This document shows, in pieces, positions 43,850-52,110 of a stretch of 64,000 nt of DNA. This DNA is from Saccharopolyspora_C sp047200635 (GTDB taxonomy: Bacteria > Actinomycetota > Actinomycetes > Mycobacteriales > Pseudonocardiaceae), in NCBI RefSeq assembly GCF_047200635.1, contig NZ_JBJZOI010000025.1, positions 1 to 64,000 of the forward strand. The letters run 5' to 3'. Below the pieces are notes generated by a model, which was not told the origin of the DNA, did not search any database, and was given only the letters and a program-made list of their open reading frames with translations. The position numbers were made by a program, and so were the translations under genes. Positions within the stretch are counted from its first letter, which is position 1. Every line of letters starts with the position of its first letter.

Positions 43850-44138
43850 GTGAGCGGACCGTTCGTCCAAGCCTTCGGGACGAACGGTCCGTTCACCCGC
43901 TCATCTCCACCGGGTGAGCGGACCGTTCGTCCGACGAGATGGGGCAAAGGGTCCGTTCACTCCTCGACCGCGCCCACCGGGCCCGGGCTCAAGCGGATTC
44001 AGGTGAGCGGACCGTTCGTCCAACGAGATGGGACGAACGGTCCGTTCACTCCTCAACCGCGCCCACCGGGCCCGGGCTCAAGCGGATTCAGGTGAGCGGA
44101 CCGTTCGTCCAACGAGATGGGACGAACGGTCCGTTCAC
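43850..44138. repeat. Repeat cluster D: four 47-bp double-dyad elements
   Basis: Copies at 43850-43896, 43914-43960, 44003-44049 and 44092-44138. The last three are spaced exactly 89 bp; the 42-bp linker with CGCGCCCACCGGGCCCGGGC is repeated almost unchanged, so this is a tandem duplication of element plus linker. Left arms begin GTGAGCGG, pairing through a G-U with the right arm. The second copy has an altered right arm (GGGCAAAGGG). It lies between the convergent TSUP and thiol peroxidase genes. Confidence 0.94.
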
Positions 44139-44198
44139 TCCTCGACCGGAGGCGGTGGGGGCGGCCCGGGGAGTGGGCGGTTGCCGCGCGGTGCGGCC

Positions 44199-44672
44199 TC
44201 AGACGCCGAGTTCCTTGCGGAGGCGGTCGACGTGGCCGGTGGCCTTGACGTTGTAGAGCGCCTTGTCGATCTTCCCCTCGGGGCCGACCACGAAGGTCGA
44301 GCGGATCACGCCCCGCACGACCCGGCCGTAGTTCTTCTTCTCCCCGAACGCGCCCCACTCCGCCATCACGGTCTTGTCCGCGTCGGACAGCAGCGGGAAG
44401 GTGAGCCCCTCGGCGTCGCGGAACTTCGCGAGCTTCTCCGGCCCGTCCGGGGAGATGCCCACGACGTCGAATCCGGCGTCGTCGAGCGCGGCGAGGCTGT
44501 CGCGGAAGTCGCAGGCCTGCTTGGTGCAGCCCGGGGTGCTCGCCGCCGGGTAGAAGTACACGACCAGGGAACGGCCCCGGTAGTCGCCCAGTGCCACGGT
44601 CTTGCCGTCGGCGTCCGGCAGGGAGAAGTCGGGCGCGGTGTCACCCGGGGAAAGCCGCTGCGGTTCGCTCAT
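44199..44672 (-). CDS. bcp: Thioredoxin-dependent thiol peroxidase (BCP/PrxQ)
   Basis: A 157-aa peroxiredoxin reducing hydroperoxides with thioredoxin. Seen: GDTAPDFSLPDADG, YFYPAASTPGCTKQACDF with peroxidatic Cys in PGC and resolving Cys five residues later (atypical 2-Cys type), and GVIRSTFVV. The ATG at 44672 (SEPQRLSPGD) is preferred over an upstream GTG frame. Confidence 0.95.
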   Translation of the reverse strand: MSEPQRLSPGDTAPDFSLPDADGKTVALGDYRGRSLVVYFYPAASTPGCTKQACDFRDSLAALDDAGFDVVGISPDGPEKLAKFRDAEGLTFPLLSDADKTVMAEWGAFGEKKNYGRVVRGVIRSTFVVGPEGKIDKALYNVKATGHVDRLRKELGV

Positions 44673-44702
44673 GTCCCAGGACGGTAGTGCAAGGGCCCGT
44701 TC

Positions 44703-44729
44703 GCCTGGGCGGCCACCGACCGCCCAGGC
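44703..44729. terminator. Hairpin terminator
   Basis: Perfect 10-bp stem GCCTGGGCGG/CCGCCCAGGC with a 7-nt loop, 9 nt downstream of the small minus-strand gene at 44739-44900. Confidence 0.7.
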
Positions 44730-44738
44730 CGCCACGGG

Positions 44739-44900
44739 TCAGCGCAGCTGCGGCGCGGTGTCCGGCACGGTCTGCGAGACGGTGTTCACCGACACCGCTT
44801 CATCCTGATCCTCCGAGGCGATGAACCCACCGAACAAGAGCCCGGCCAAGGCCGAGGCCGTCACGGATAGCGCGCAAACGGTGTAAAGGCGCAGGCTCAC
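44739..44900 (-). CDS. Small single-span membrane protein, 53 aa
   Basis: Found directly in the sequence. GTG start with GAAGGGAAAACG upstream, a stop just before a terminator hairpin, and a coherent product: basic N terminus (MSLRLYT), a hydrophobic helix (VCALSVTASALAGLLFGGFIA), then an acidic tail SEDQDEAVSVNTV ending PQLR. Probably a membrane-anchored or exported peptide. No family recognised. It diverges from poxB. Confidence 0.65.
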   Translation of the reverse strand: MSLRLYTVCALSVTASALAGLLFGGFIASEDQDEAVSVNTVSQTVPDTAPQLR

Positions 44901-45092
44901 CGTTTTCCCTTCACTGAATGGGGTTTTCGAGGAGCGTCGACGTCGACGCTCACATGATCGCCGTCGGAACCGCAGACGTTACCCGACCCACCTGAACGGG
45001 TGAAGAACGCGGCACGGCCGTCCGGAGTTGCGGCCCCCCACCGCCCCGCGTAGAGCGGAGGGGACCAGCACCGCCACTCACCGGGAGCGCCC

Positions 45093-46826
45093 ATGCCGAC
45101 CGTTGCCGACCAGTTCATCGAAGTGCTCGTGCAAGCAGGCGTGCAACGGATCTACGGCATCGTCGGGGACAGCCTGAACCCGGTCGTGGACGCGGTGCGC
45201 CGAACCGAGGGCATCGAGTGGGTGCACGTGCGCCACGAGGAGGCGGCGGCCTTCGCGGCGAGCGCGGAGGCGCAGCTCACGGGACGGCTCGCGGTGTGCG
45301 CGGGCAGCTGCGGCCCGGGCAACCTGCACTTGATCAACGGGCTGTACGACGCGCACCGCAGCGGCGCGCCGGTGCTGGCGCTCGCCTCGCACATCCCCTC
45401 CGAGCAGATCGGCACGGGCTTCTTCCAGGAAACCCACCCCGAGGAGCTGTTCAACGAGTGCAGCCACTTCTGCGAGCTGCTCTCGCAACCCGAGCAGATG
45501 CCCCGCCTGCTGCGCAGCGCCATGCAGACCGCGGCGGGCCGGCGCGGGGTGGCGGTGCTGGTGCTGCCCGGCGACGTCGCGCACAAGCCCGCCGCCCAGC
45601 CGACCGGCGCTGGTGTGGTGGCCTCGGAGCCGCCGATCGTGGTGCCCTCGCCGAGCCAGGTGGATCGGCTGGCGGAGTCGTTGAACTCGGCGGAGCGCGT
45701 GATGTTGTTCTGCGGTGCGGGGACGCGCGGCGCGCACCGGGAGGTGATGCGGTTGGCCGAGACGATGCAGTCCCCGGTCGGTCACGCGCTGCGCGGCAAG
45801 GAGTGGATCCAGTACGACAACCCCTACGACGTGGGGATGAGCGGGTTGCTCGGCTACGGCGCCTGCCAGCAGGCGATGCAGAAGGCGGACCGGGTGGTGC
45901 TGCTGGGCACCGACTTCCCGTACGACAACTTCCTGCCGCAGGCGAACACGGTCCAGGTGGACATCGATCCGACGCACCTGGGCAGGCGCACGGTGCTGGA
46001 CCTGGCGGTGCAGGGCGACGTGCGGGAGACGATCCGCGCGGTGCTGCCGAAGCTGCGGCAGAAGACCGACCGCTCGTTCCTGGACCGGATGCTGCGCGAG
46101 CACGCCGAGCGGCTGGAGCAGGTGGTCGACTCGTACACCACGAACGTCGGCGACCAGGTCCCGATCCACCCGGAGTACGTGGCCGACGTGCTCGACGACC
46201 TCGCCGCCGAGGACGCCGTGTTCACCGTCGACACCGGGATGTGCAACGTGTGGGCGGCGCGCTACATCACGCCGAACGGGCGACGCCGGGTGCTGGGCTC
46301 GTTCGTGCACGGCTCGATGGCGAACGCGCTGCCGCAGGCGATCGGGGCGCAGCTCGCGGCCCCGGGGCGGCAGGTGATCTCGATGTCCGGCGACGGCGGG
46401 CTCTCGATGCTGCTGGGCGAGCTGCTGACGGTGCGGACGCAACGGCTGCCGGTGAAGCTCGTCGTGTTCAACAACTCCTCGCTGGGCATGGTGAAGCTGG
46501 AGATGCTGGTGGACGGGCTGCCGGACTTCGGCACCGACTACGACTCGATCGACTACGCGGCGATCGCCGCGGCCGCCGGGGTGCGCTCGGTGCGGGTGGA
46601 GCGGCCGGACCAGGTGCGGGAGGCGCTGGCCGGGGCGCTGGCGCACCCGGGACCCGCGCTGGTGGACGTGGTGACCGATCCGAACGCGCTGTCGATCCCA
46701 CCGCGGATCACCGGAACCCAGGTGAAGGGCTTCGCGCTGGCGGTGAGCCGCACCGTGCTCTCCGGTGGGGTGGGCAAGATGGTGCAGCTGGCGCGGAGCA
46801 ACCTCCGCAACATCCCGCGCCCCTGA
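45093..46826 (+). CDS. poxB: Pyruvate dehydrogenase (quinone)-like ThDP enzyme
   Basis: A 577-aa thiamine-diphosphate flavoenzyme. The N-terminal ThDP domain has YGIVGDSLNPVVDA and VRHEEAAAFAASAEA (catalytic Glu). The central FAD-like domain is followed by the C-terminal ThDP-binding motif GDGGLSMLLGEL...VVFNN. The ending with NALSIPPRITGTQVKGF is typical of PoxB. It oxidises pyruvate to acetate and CO2, passing electrons to quinone at the membrane. The ATG starts PTVADQFIEVLVQAG. It is monocistronic. Confidence 0.94.
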   Translation: MPTVADQFIEVLVQAGVQRIYGIVGDSLNPVVDAVRRTEGIEWVHVRHEEAAAFAASAEAQLTGRLAVCAGSCGPGNLHLINGLYDAHRSGAPVLALASHIPSEQIGTGFFQETHPEELFNECSHFCELLSQPEQMPRLLRSAMQTAAGRRGVAVLVLPGDVAHKPAAQPTGAGVVASEPPIVVPSPSQVDRLAESLNSAERVMLFCGAGTRGAHREVMRLAETMQSPVGHALRGKEWIQYDNPYDVGMSGLLGYGACQQAMQKADRVVLLGTDFPYDNFLPQANTVQVDIDPTHLGRRTVLDLAVQGDVRETIRAVLPKLRQKTDRSFLDRMLREHAERLEQVVDSYTTNVGDQVPIHPEYVADVLDDLAAEDAVFTVDTGMCNVWAARYITPNGRRRVLGSFVHGSMANALPQAIGAQLAAPGRQVISMSGDGGLSMLLGELLTVRTQRLPVKLVVFNNSSLGMVKLEMLVDGLPDFGTDYDSIDYAAIAAAAGVRSVRVERPDQVREALAGALAHPGPALVDVVTDPNALSIPPRITGTQVKGFALAVSRTVLSGGVGKMVQLARSNLRNIPRP

Positions 46827-47132
46827 ACCGCGCCTCACCCGTTCCGGGCTCCTATACCCACCCCTGGTCGCTGAGCGTGAACACATCTCGCGGCCGTGCG
46901 GCCGGAGGTCGTCCGGCGGGGTGGATCATGGCGGGCCGCGACCTCGGGCCGCGACTTGCCTGGGCGCGACCGCCAGGGCGGGAAACCGGTGCTGGCGCGG
47001 CTCGGTTCCTGCCGCCGCGGCGGCGCCGGCGGACCCGGTGCCGCGTCGGCGGATCGCTCGATCTCCCCGGCCCGATGTCGGTTTGGGTGATGCCGTGGTG
47101 ACGCTGGGTTCGCAGGGGGGACACTGATCTCC
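46827..47132. other. Intergenic region upstream of xre-DUF397 pair
   Basis: 306 bases without a supportable gene. It should hold the promoter of the XRE gene; no consensus boxes were recognised. No 47-bp element is present. Confidence 0.4.
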
Positions 47133-47981
47133 ATGACAGTGAGTCCCACGGTGCGCCGTCGCCGCCTCGCCGCCGAGCTGCGCAGACTTCGAGGAACAGC
47201 GGAGGTCACCCAGCAGCAGGCCGCTACCCATCTCGGCTGCACCCAGGCGAAGATCGGCAGATTCGAGACCGCCAAGCGCTCCCCCTCGATCGGGGACGTC
47301 AGCGCCCTGCTGGACTTCTACGCCATCAACGGTGCCGAACGCGAACAACTGATCAACCTGGCCAGGGACGCCCGCAAGCGCGGCTGGTGGCACTCCTACA
47401 GCGACGTGCTGCCCGAGTGGTACGAGACCTACGTGGGCCTGGAGGCCGAGGCCTCCTGCATGCACACCTGGGAATCCGAGGCCATTCCCGGCCTGCTGCA
47501 GACCGCCGAGTACGCCTACGCCATCACCCGCTCCACCCTGATCCGGGCCAACGAAACGGAGATAGGACGCCGCGTCGAACTCCGGATTCAGCGCCAGGAC
47601 CGGGTCACCGGTTCCCAGCCTCTGGACCTGTGGGCGGTGATCGGCGAGACCGCGCTGCGGCGTTGCGTGGGCGGCCCGGCCGTGCTGCGCCGCCAATTGG
47701 AGCACGTGCTCGCGCTGGCGGAACTCCCGAACGTGACGTTGCAGGTCATGCCCTTGGACGCGGGCGCTCACCCGGCGCAGGCGGGTCCATTCGTCATCCT
47801 GCGCTACTCCAACCACGTGGATCCCGACGTCGTCTATTTGGAAACCCACGTGGGAGGCCTTTACCTCGAACGCGATAACGAGCTGTCCAAATACGTGACG
47901 ATGATGGACCATCTACGCGCACACGCGATCGACCCGGAAGGGTCCATTCAAGTGATTCACGAGCGCATAGGAGAGCTGTAG
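47133..47981 (+). CDS. XRE family regulator with DUF5753 domain
   Basis: A 282-aa regulator: helix-turn-helix near residues 10-65 (LAAELRRLRGTAEVTQQQAA, CTQAKIGRFETAKRSPSI) and a DUF5753 domain (WYETYVGLEAEASCMHTWES, IPGLLQTAEYAYAI, LEHVLALAELPNVTLQVMPL, GPFVILRYSNHVDPDVVYLE). The next gene is its usual DUF397 partner, starting directly at the stop. Such pairs influence development and antibiotic production in streptomycetes; the target here is unknown. Confidence 0.95.
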   Translation: MTVSPTVRRRRLAAELRRLRGTAEVTQQQAATHLGCTQAKIGRFETAKRSPSIGDVSALLDFYAINGAEREQLINLARDARKRGWWHSYSDVLPEWYETYVGLEAEASCMHTWESEAIPGLLQTAEYAYAITRSTLIRANETEIGRRVELRIQRQDRVTGSQPLDLWAVIGETALRRCVGGPAVLRRQLEHVLALAELPNVTLQVMPLDAGAHPAQAGPFVILRYSNHVDPDVVYLETHVGGLYLERDNELSKYVTMMDHLRAHAIDPEGSIQVIHERIGEL

Positions 47982-48173
47982 ATGGAATACCTCACGGGTT
48001 GGCGAACCAGCACCCGGAGCACGCACGCAGGACAGTGCGTCGAGGTCGGGTTCGGTGCCGCACGGGTTGGCGTGCGCGACACGAAGGACCGGCCGGGTGG
48101 GCACTTCGCCGTCGATCCCGCGCGGTGGGAGGACTTCCTCGGAAGCCTCAAGCGCGGCGACTTCGACCGCTGA
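47982..48173 (+). CDS. DUF397 domain protein
   Basis: A 63-aa protein with the DUF397 pattern: GWRTSTRSTHAGQCVEVGF, VGVRDTKDRPGGHFAVDPARWEDFLGSLK. It is the common partner of XRE-DUF5753 regulators, possibly acting like an antitoxin or anti-regulator. It starts immediately after the regulator stop, so it is coupled. A perfect terminator follows at 48234. Confidence 0.95.
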   Translation: MEYLTGWRTSTRSTHAGQCVEVGFGAARVGVRDTKDRPGGHFAVDPARWEDFLGSLKRGDFDR

Positions 48174-48233
48174 CCCCGATTGATCCCGCGCTCACCGGCT
48201 GGTGCGGCCGCGACGCGGGAGCGAACTGAAGAA

Positions 48234-48265
48234 CCGAGCGGGACGCAGGTTCCGCGCCCGCTCGG
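48234..48265. terminator. Terminator after the xre-DUF397 pair
   Basis: Perfect 9-bp stem CCGAGCGGG/CCCGCTCGG with a 14-nt loop, followed by CCCTGTTTCT. Confidence 0.75.
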
Positions 48266-48394
48266 CCCTGTTTCTCCAGCTTGGAATAATCCGTCAAGCG
48301 ATCGTCGATTTCCGGTATTGCGCCAGGCAGCCCGGCGCTCCGCCGAAAAAATGCGAACCGCATCTCACCCGAACGGTCCTACGCCTCCCCCGTA

Positions 48395-49873
48395 TTAATC
48401 GCGGGACACGGGTTCGAGGAATGGCGTCAGCAGCCCCGGCACCGCCTCGTCCGCGAAGACCAGCCCGTCGCCGAGCAGAACGTCCGGCACCGCGCAGCGG
48501 CCGGAGCCCGCGGCGGTGGTGGCCACCACGTCGACCAGCCCGGCCCGCCGCTGGAACACCGACCGCTCGAAGCGCCAGCCGATGATCCCGTCCCGCTGCA
48601 GCGCCACCGTCCGGCGAACTCCCGTTCCGCGCCTGCTCACCAGGTACCGGCCGTGCAGCCGGTGGCCGAGGCCGCGGTAGGCGTCCACGCCGGCACCGAC
48701 CCCGATCACCACCGCCAGCAGCGCCACCGCACCCGCGAGCCCGGCGGGCAGCCAGCCGGCCGCCGCGAGACCCGCGGCGGTCGCCGCGAACGGCAGCGCC
48801 GCCAGCGCCCCCCAGGTGACCCGCCGCCGCAGCGCCGCGCGCGGGTGCCCGGTGAGCCCGGCACCGGGGAACTCCCGCTCCCGCAGCACCGCCGCCCCGA
48901 CCCGGGCGGCCTGCCCGCGCGGGGCGGGCGGCAGCAGCGTTTTCGCGTCGGGTTGCTTTCCGTCGGCGCTCTCGCTGAGCCCGGTGGCGAGCGCGTGGGT
49001 GCGGGCACCGCCGACCCAGCGCAGCAGCAACGGCTCGGAGAGCTCCACGCCCCGCAACCGCTCCTCCTCCAAGGAGATCGACCGCTGGGTCAGCAGTCCT
49101 CGCCGCACCCGCAGGGTGCCGGTGCCTTCCCGGGTGAGGGTGAAGCCCCACCACAGCTCCACCGACAGCAGCAGCGAGCCGAGCACCCCGGTGCCCACCG
49201 CCGCCAGCAGCGGGAGCCCGATCCCCAGCCACAGCGGGGCGGCGCGGAACTCCTCGCCGATCGTCCGGTACACGTCGAACTTCCGGAGCACCTCGGAGAA
49301 CGACCCCACGGTGGAGCCGATCGCGCCCCACACCGCGAGGATCAACGAGGCCGTCGCGCCGGAGTAGAGCAGCCAGGCCGGGCGCAGCCGCGCCAGCTCC
49401 CCGCCGTCCTCCGGAGCGTCCGAAGTGGAGTCCCGCAGCAGCAGCGCCGCCCGGATCCGCTCCGCGTCCGGACGGGCGACGCCGTCCAGCTTGAACTCGT
49501 CCTCCCCCTGCGCCCCCGTGCCGATCTTCACCACGGCCAGCCCGAGCAGCCGGTGCACGGGATCGGCGGTGACGTCGACGCTGCGGATCCGGTCCCTCGG
49601 CATCGATCGGCGGCTGCGGGACAGCGCGCCCTTGCGCAGCTCGACCCGTTCCTCGCCGATGCGGTAGCTGGTGAACCACCAGTCGAGCGCGGACAGTCCG
49701 GCGAGCAGCGCGGCGGCGGCGAGCCAGCTCCCGGTCGTGATGGCCAGCGGCACGAGCCCGGCCCCGGCCAGCAGCATCACCGCGACGGTCGGCACCAGCG
49801 GCGCCAGCACCAGGATCAGCAGCGCCAGCACCACGCGACCGTCGAGCCGCCGCCACTCCAGCGGGCCGCTCAC
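48395..49873 (-). CDS. PH domain-containing membrane protein (YdbT type)
   Basis: A 492-aa protein with three pairs of membrane helices, each followed by a bacterial PH (bPH_2) domain. Domain 1 includes WWFTSYRIGEERVELRKGAL and PRDRIRSVDVTADPVHRLLG; domain 2 includes LWWGFTLTREGTGTLRVRRGL; domain 3 includes LHGRYLVSRRGTGVRRTVAL. The GTG at 49873 overlaps the YdbS-like gene by 4 nt. In Bacillus the YdbS-YdbT pair is linked to resistance to exported antimicrobial compounds. That role is not demonstrated here. Confidence 0.9.
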   Translation of the reverse strand: MSGPLEWRRLDGRVVLALLILVLAPLVPTVAVMLLAGAGLVPLAITTGSWLAAAALLAGLSALDWWFTSYRIGEERVELRKGALSRSRRSMPRDRIRSVDVTADPVHRLLGLAVVKIGTGAQGEDEFKLDGVARPDAERIRAALLLRDSTSDAPEDGGELARLRPAWLLYSGATASLILAVWGAIGSTVGSFSEVLRKFDVYRTIGEEFRAAPLWLGIGLPLLAAVGTGVLGSLLLSVELWWGFTLTREGTGTLRVRRGLLTQRSISLEEERLRGVELSEPLLLRWVGGARTHALATGLSESADGKQPDAKTLLPPAPRGQAARVGAAVLREREFPGAGLTGHPRAALRRRVTWGALAALPFAATAAGLAAAGWLPAGLAGAVALLAVVIGVGAGVDAYRGLGHRLHGRYLVSRRGTGVRRTVALQRDGIIGWRFERSVFQRRAGLVDVVATTAAGSGRCAVPDVLLGDGLVFADEAVPGLLTPFLEPVSRD

Positions 49874-50385
49874 GTCGCGTCCCCGCGCACGGCCTGCGTC
49901 GTGGCGGTGAGCCGCTCCACGAGCTCCTCGGCGACGCGGTGGTCCAGGCCGTCGATGCGCAGCGCACCCGCCGCCGAAGCGGTGGTGACGGTGACGCTGG
50001 CGAGGCCGAACGCCCGCTGCAGCGGCCCGCGCACGGAGTCGACGGTCTGGATCCGCGACATCGGCGCCACCCGCCACTCCTGGCGCACCCAGCCCGCGGC
50101 GGTGTAGACCGCGTGCTCGGTGCTCTCCCAGCGGTGCACCCGGTACCGCCACCGCGGCATCACCAGCAGGTAGGGCAGGCCGAGCAGGACCACCACCAGC
50201 AGGCCCAGCAGCAACCAGGGCCGGGCGGGGGCGATCAGCGCGGCGAGCACCGCGAGGACGACGACCGGCGGGACGACCAGCACCGCGGCCTGGGCGGACC
50301 ACCAGCCGACGGCGCGCCGCTCGACCCGGTGCCGGGGAGGGCGCAACCGCACCGGGGCGCCCGCTGAACTGTCTTGCGTGGACAC
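49870..50385 (-). CDS. PH domain-containing membrane protein (YdbS type)
   Basis: A 171-aa protein with two membrane helices (AVLVVPPVVVLAVLAALIA, WLLLGLLVVVLLGLPYLLV) and one bPH_2 domain (WRYRVHRWESTEHAVYTAAG, VAPMSRIQTVDSVRGPLQRAFGLA in pieces). The GTG at 50385 follows GGAG; longer frames start in Cys/Arg-rich noise. It is coupled to the downstream three-PH gene. Confidence 0.92.
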   Translation of the reverse strand: MSTQDSSAGAPVRLRPPRHRVERRAVGWWSAQAAVLVVPPVVVLAVLAALIAPARPWLLLGLLVVVLLGLPYLLVMPRWRYRVHRWESTEHAVYTAAGWVRQEWRVAPMSRIQTVDSVRGPLQRAFGLASVTVTTASAAGALRIDGLDHRVAEELVERLTATTQAVRGDAT

Positions 50386-50434
50386 GTCGTGTTCTCCGAT
50401 CAGGTGATGTTCGCGCTCGCATCCTCGCAGCGGG

Positions 50435-51925
50435 TCATCGCAGGCTCCGGACCTGCTCCCACACTCGCGCCCAGGGCTCTTCGCGGCCGCTGAGCAGCCA
50501 CACCGGGACGTCCGAGCCACCCACCCCGCGGACCTCGGCGAAGTGCGCCCGCCACGGGGCCGGGTCGCCGCCGACGAACAGCACGTCCCGCGCGCTCTCC
50601 GGGGGCGGCCCGAACGGCCCGTACCCCCGGTGGCCGCTGTGCGCCAGCGGCAGGCCGTACTCGTCGGAGTGGGCGTCGAGCATCGCCGCGAGGATGTAGC
50701 TCTCCCCCACCACGGCGGTGTGCTCGCGGGTCGCGGCGGGCAGCGCCCGGTACGCGGCCGAGACGTCCCGGGCGAGCGCGCGGTCCGCGGGCACCCCGAA
50801 GGCCGTCGTCACCGCCATCGACATCCACACCACCCCGCCCGCCGCGAGCACCGCGAGCACCCCGGCCGACCAGGCGATCCAGCCGCGGCCGCGGGTACCC
50901 GCCCGGGCCCGCGCCTCCCGGCGGCGCTGGAAGCCCACCGCTCCCGCGGCGACCAGCACCCCGTACATCCCGATGACGTAGTAGGGCCGCCCGCTGGCAG
51001 CGATGTAGAAGACGTACTGCACGAGGGCCGCGGCCCCGATGAACCGGTACGGGCGGAACTCCTCGGCGCGCAGCAGCCGCGCCACCCCGAACACGCACAG
51101 CGGTGCCCCCAGCACGCCCGCGTACAGGACCATCTGGGTGGCCGCCCCCGGACGACCACCGCTGAGGACCGGCGTCTCCGCCCGCACCACCTCGCTCATC
51201 GCGAGCTGCGGCCACCCGTGCGCCGCCTGCCAGATCAACGTCGGTGCCGCGATGACCAACGCGATCCCGGCGCACCCCCAGAACATCGGGCGTCGCAGGA
51301 GGTCGCGCGGACCGAACACCAGCAGGCAGCCCAGCAGCGCCGCGCAGAGCACGGCGACGTGGACCTTGACTTGCATCGTCACGCCGATGACGACGCCCAG
51401 GGCGAGCAGCAGCCGGTCGTCGGCCCGCCCGTCGGCGTGCTGCCGGCACCAGCGCACCAGCAGCCAGCACGCCAGCATCCACAGCGGGACCTCCAGCGTG
51501 TACGGCGTGATCCAGTGCGCCACCAGGCTGACCCACAGCCCGGTCGCGTGGGCCAGCCCCGCGAGCACCTGGCCGCGCCGGTCACCGCCGAGCTCGTGGG
51601 CCAGCAGCCCCGCGAGCAGCACCCCGGACGCCGAGATCAGCACCGCGGGAATCCGCAGCACCAGCGTGGAGTTCGGCGCCAGCCACTCCATCGCCCCCGC
51701 CAGCAGCGGGGCCAGCGGCGGCTGGTCCACGTACCCCCAGTCCGGGTGGTACCGGCCGATGGCCAGCATGTAGACCTCGTCGATCCAGTACCCGCCGAAC
51801 GGGCTCACCGCCAGGTGCACCGCGCCGAACACCACCGCGATGAGCAGCAGCGGCCCGATCGCGAAGCGCGGCGCTGCTCCGGCGGTGACCGGCGGTGCGG
51901 CGGTGGTCGCCACTGCCTCTCGCAT
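50435..51925 (-). CDS. GT39/ArnT-like membrane glycosyltransferase
   Basis: A 496-aa polytopic protein with 10 or more hydrophobic segments. The first extracytoplasmic loop has the DE motif of PMT_2 enzymes (GGYWIDEVYMLAIGRYHPDW) followed by GYVDQPPLAPLLAG. The C-terminal soluble part is a small periplasmic-type domain. It would transfer a sugar from a lipid-linked donor to a wall lipid or protein outside the membrane. The ATG at 51925 follows GGGGGAGACG. It diverges from the histidine kinase gene. Confidence 0.9.
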   Translation of the reverse strand: MREAVATTAAPPVTAGAAPRFAIGPLLLIAVVFGAVHLAVSPFGGYWIDEVYMLAIGRYHPDWGYVDQPPLAPLLAGAMEWLAPNSTLVLRIPAVLISASGVLLAGLLAHELGGDRRGQVLAGLAHATGLWVSLVAHWITPYTLEVPLWMLACWLLVRWCRQHADGRADDRLLLALGVVIGVTMQVKVHVAVLCAALLGCLLVFGPRDLLRRPMFWGCAGIALVIAAPTLIWQAAHGWPQLAMSEVVRAETPVLSGGRPGAATQMVLYAGVLGAPLCVFGVARLLRAEEFRPYRFIGAAALVQYVFYIAASGRPYYVIGMYGVLVAAGAVGFQRRREARARAGTRGRGWIAWSAGVLAVLAAGGVVWMSMAVTTAFGVPADRALARDVSAAYRALPAATREHTAVVGESYILAAMLDAHSDEYGLPLAHSGHRGYGPFGPPPESARDVLFVGGDPAPWRAHFAEVRGVGGSDVPVWLLSGREEPWARVWEQVRSLR

Positions 51926-52110
51926 CGTCTCCCCCAAGGAATTCCCGTGACCCCGCACAGCTCACCGCATCGCCGGGTCGCACCGCGACGCCGAACGGTG
52001 GTGATCTCGGACGACGGAAGTCGTGTCGTGATGCGACTTTCGCAGGGTCCTGCCCCCCGACGGGCCGCGCGGGAGGCCGGGCCGGCGCCGCCGCGGGCTA
52101 CGGTGGCCCG

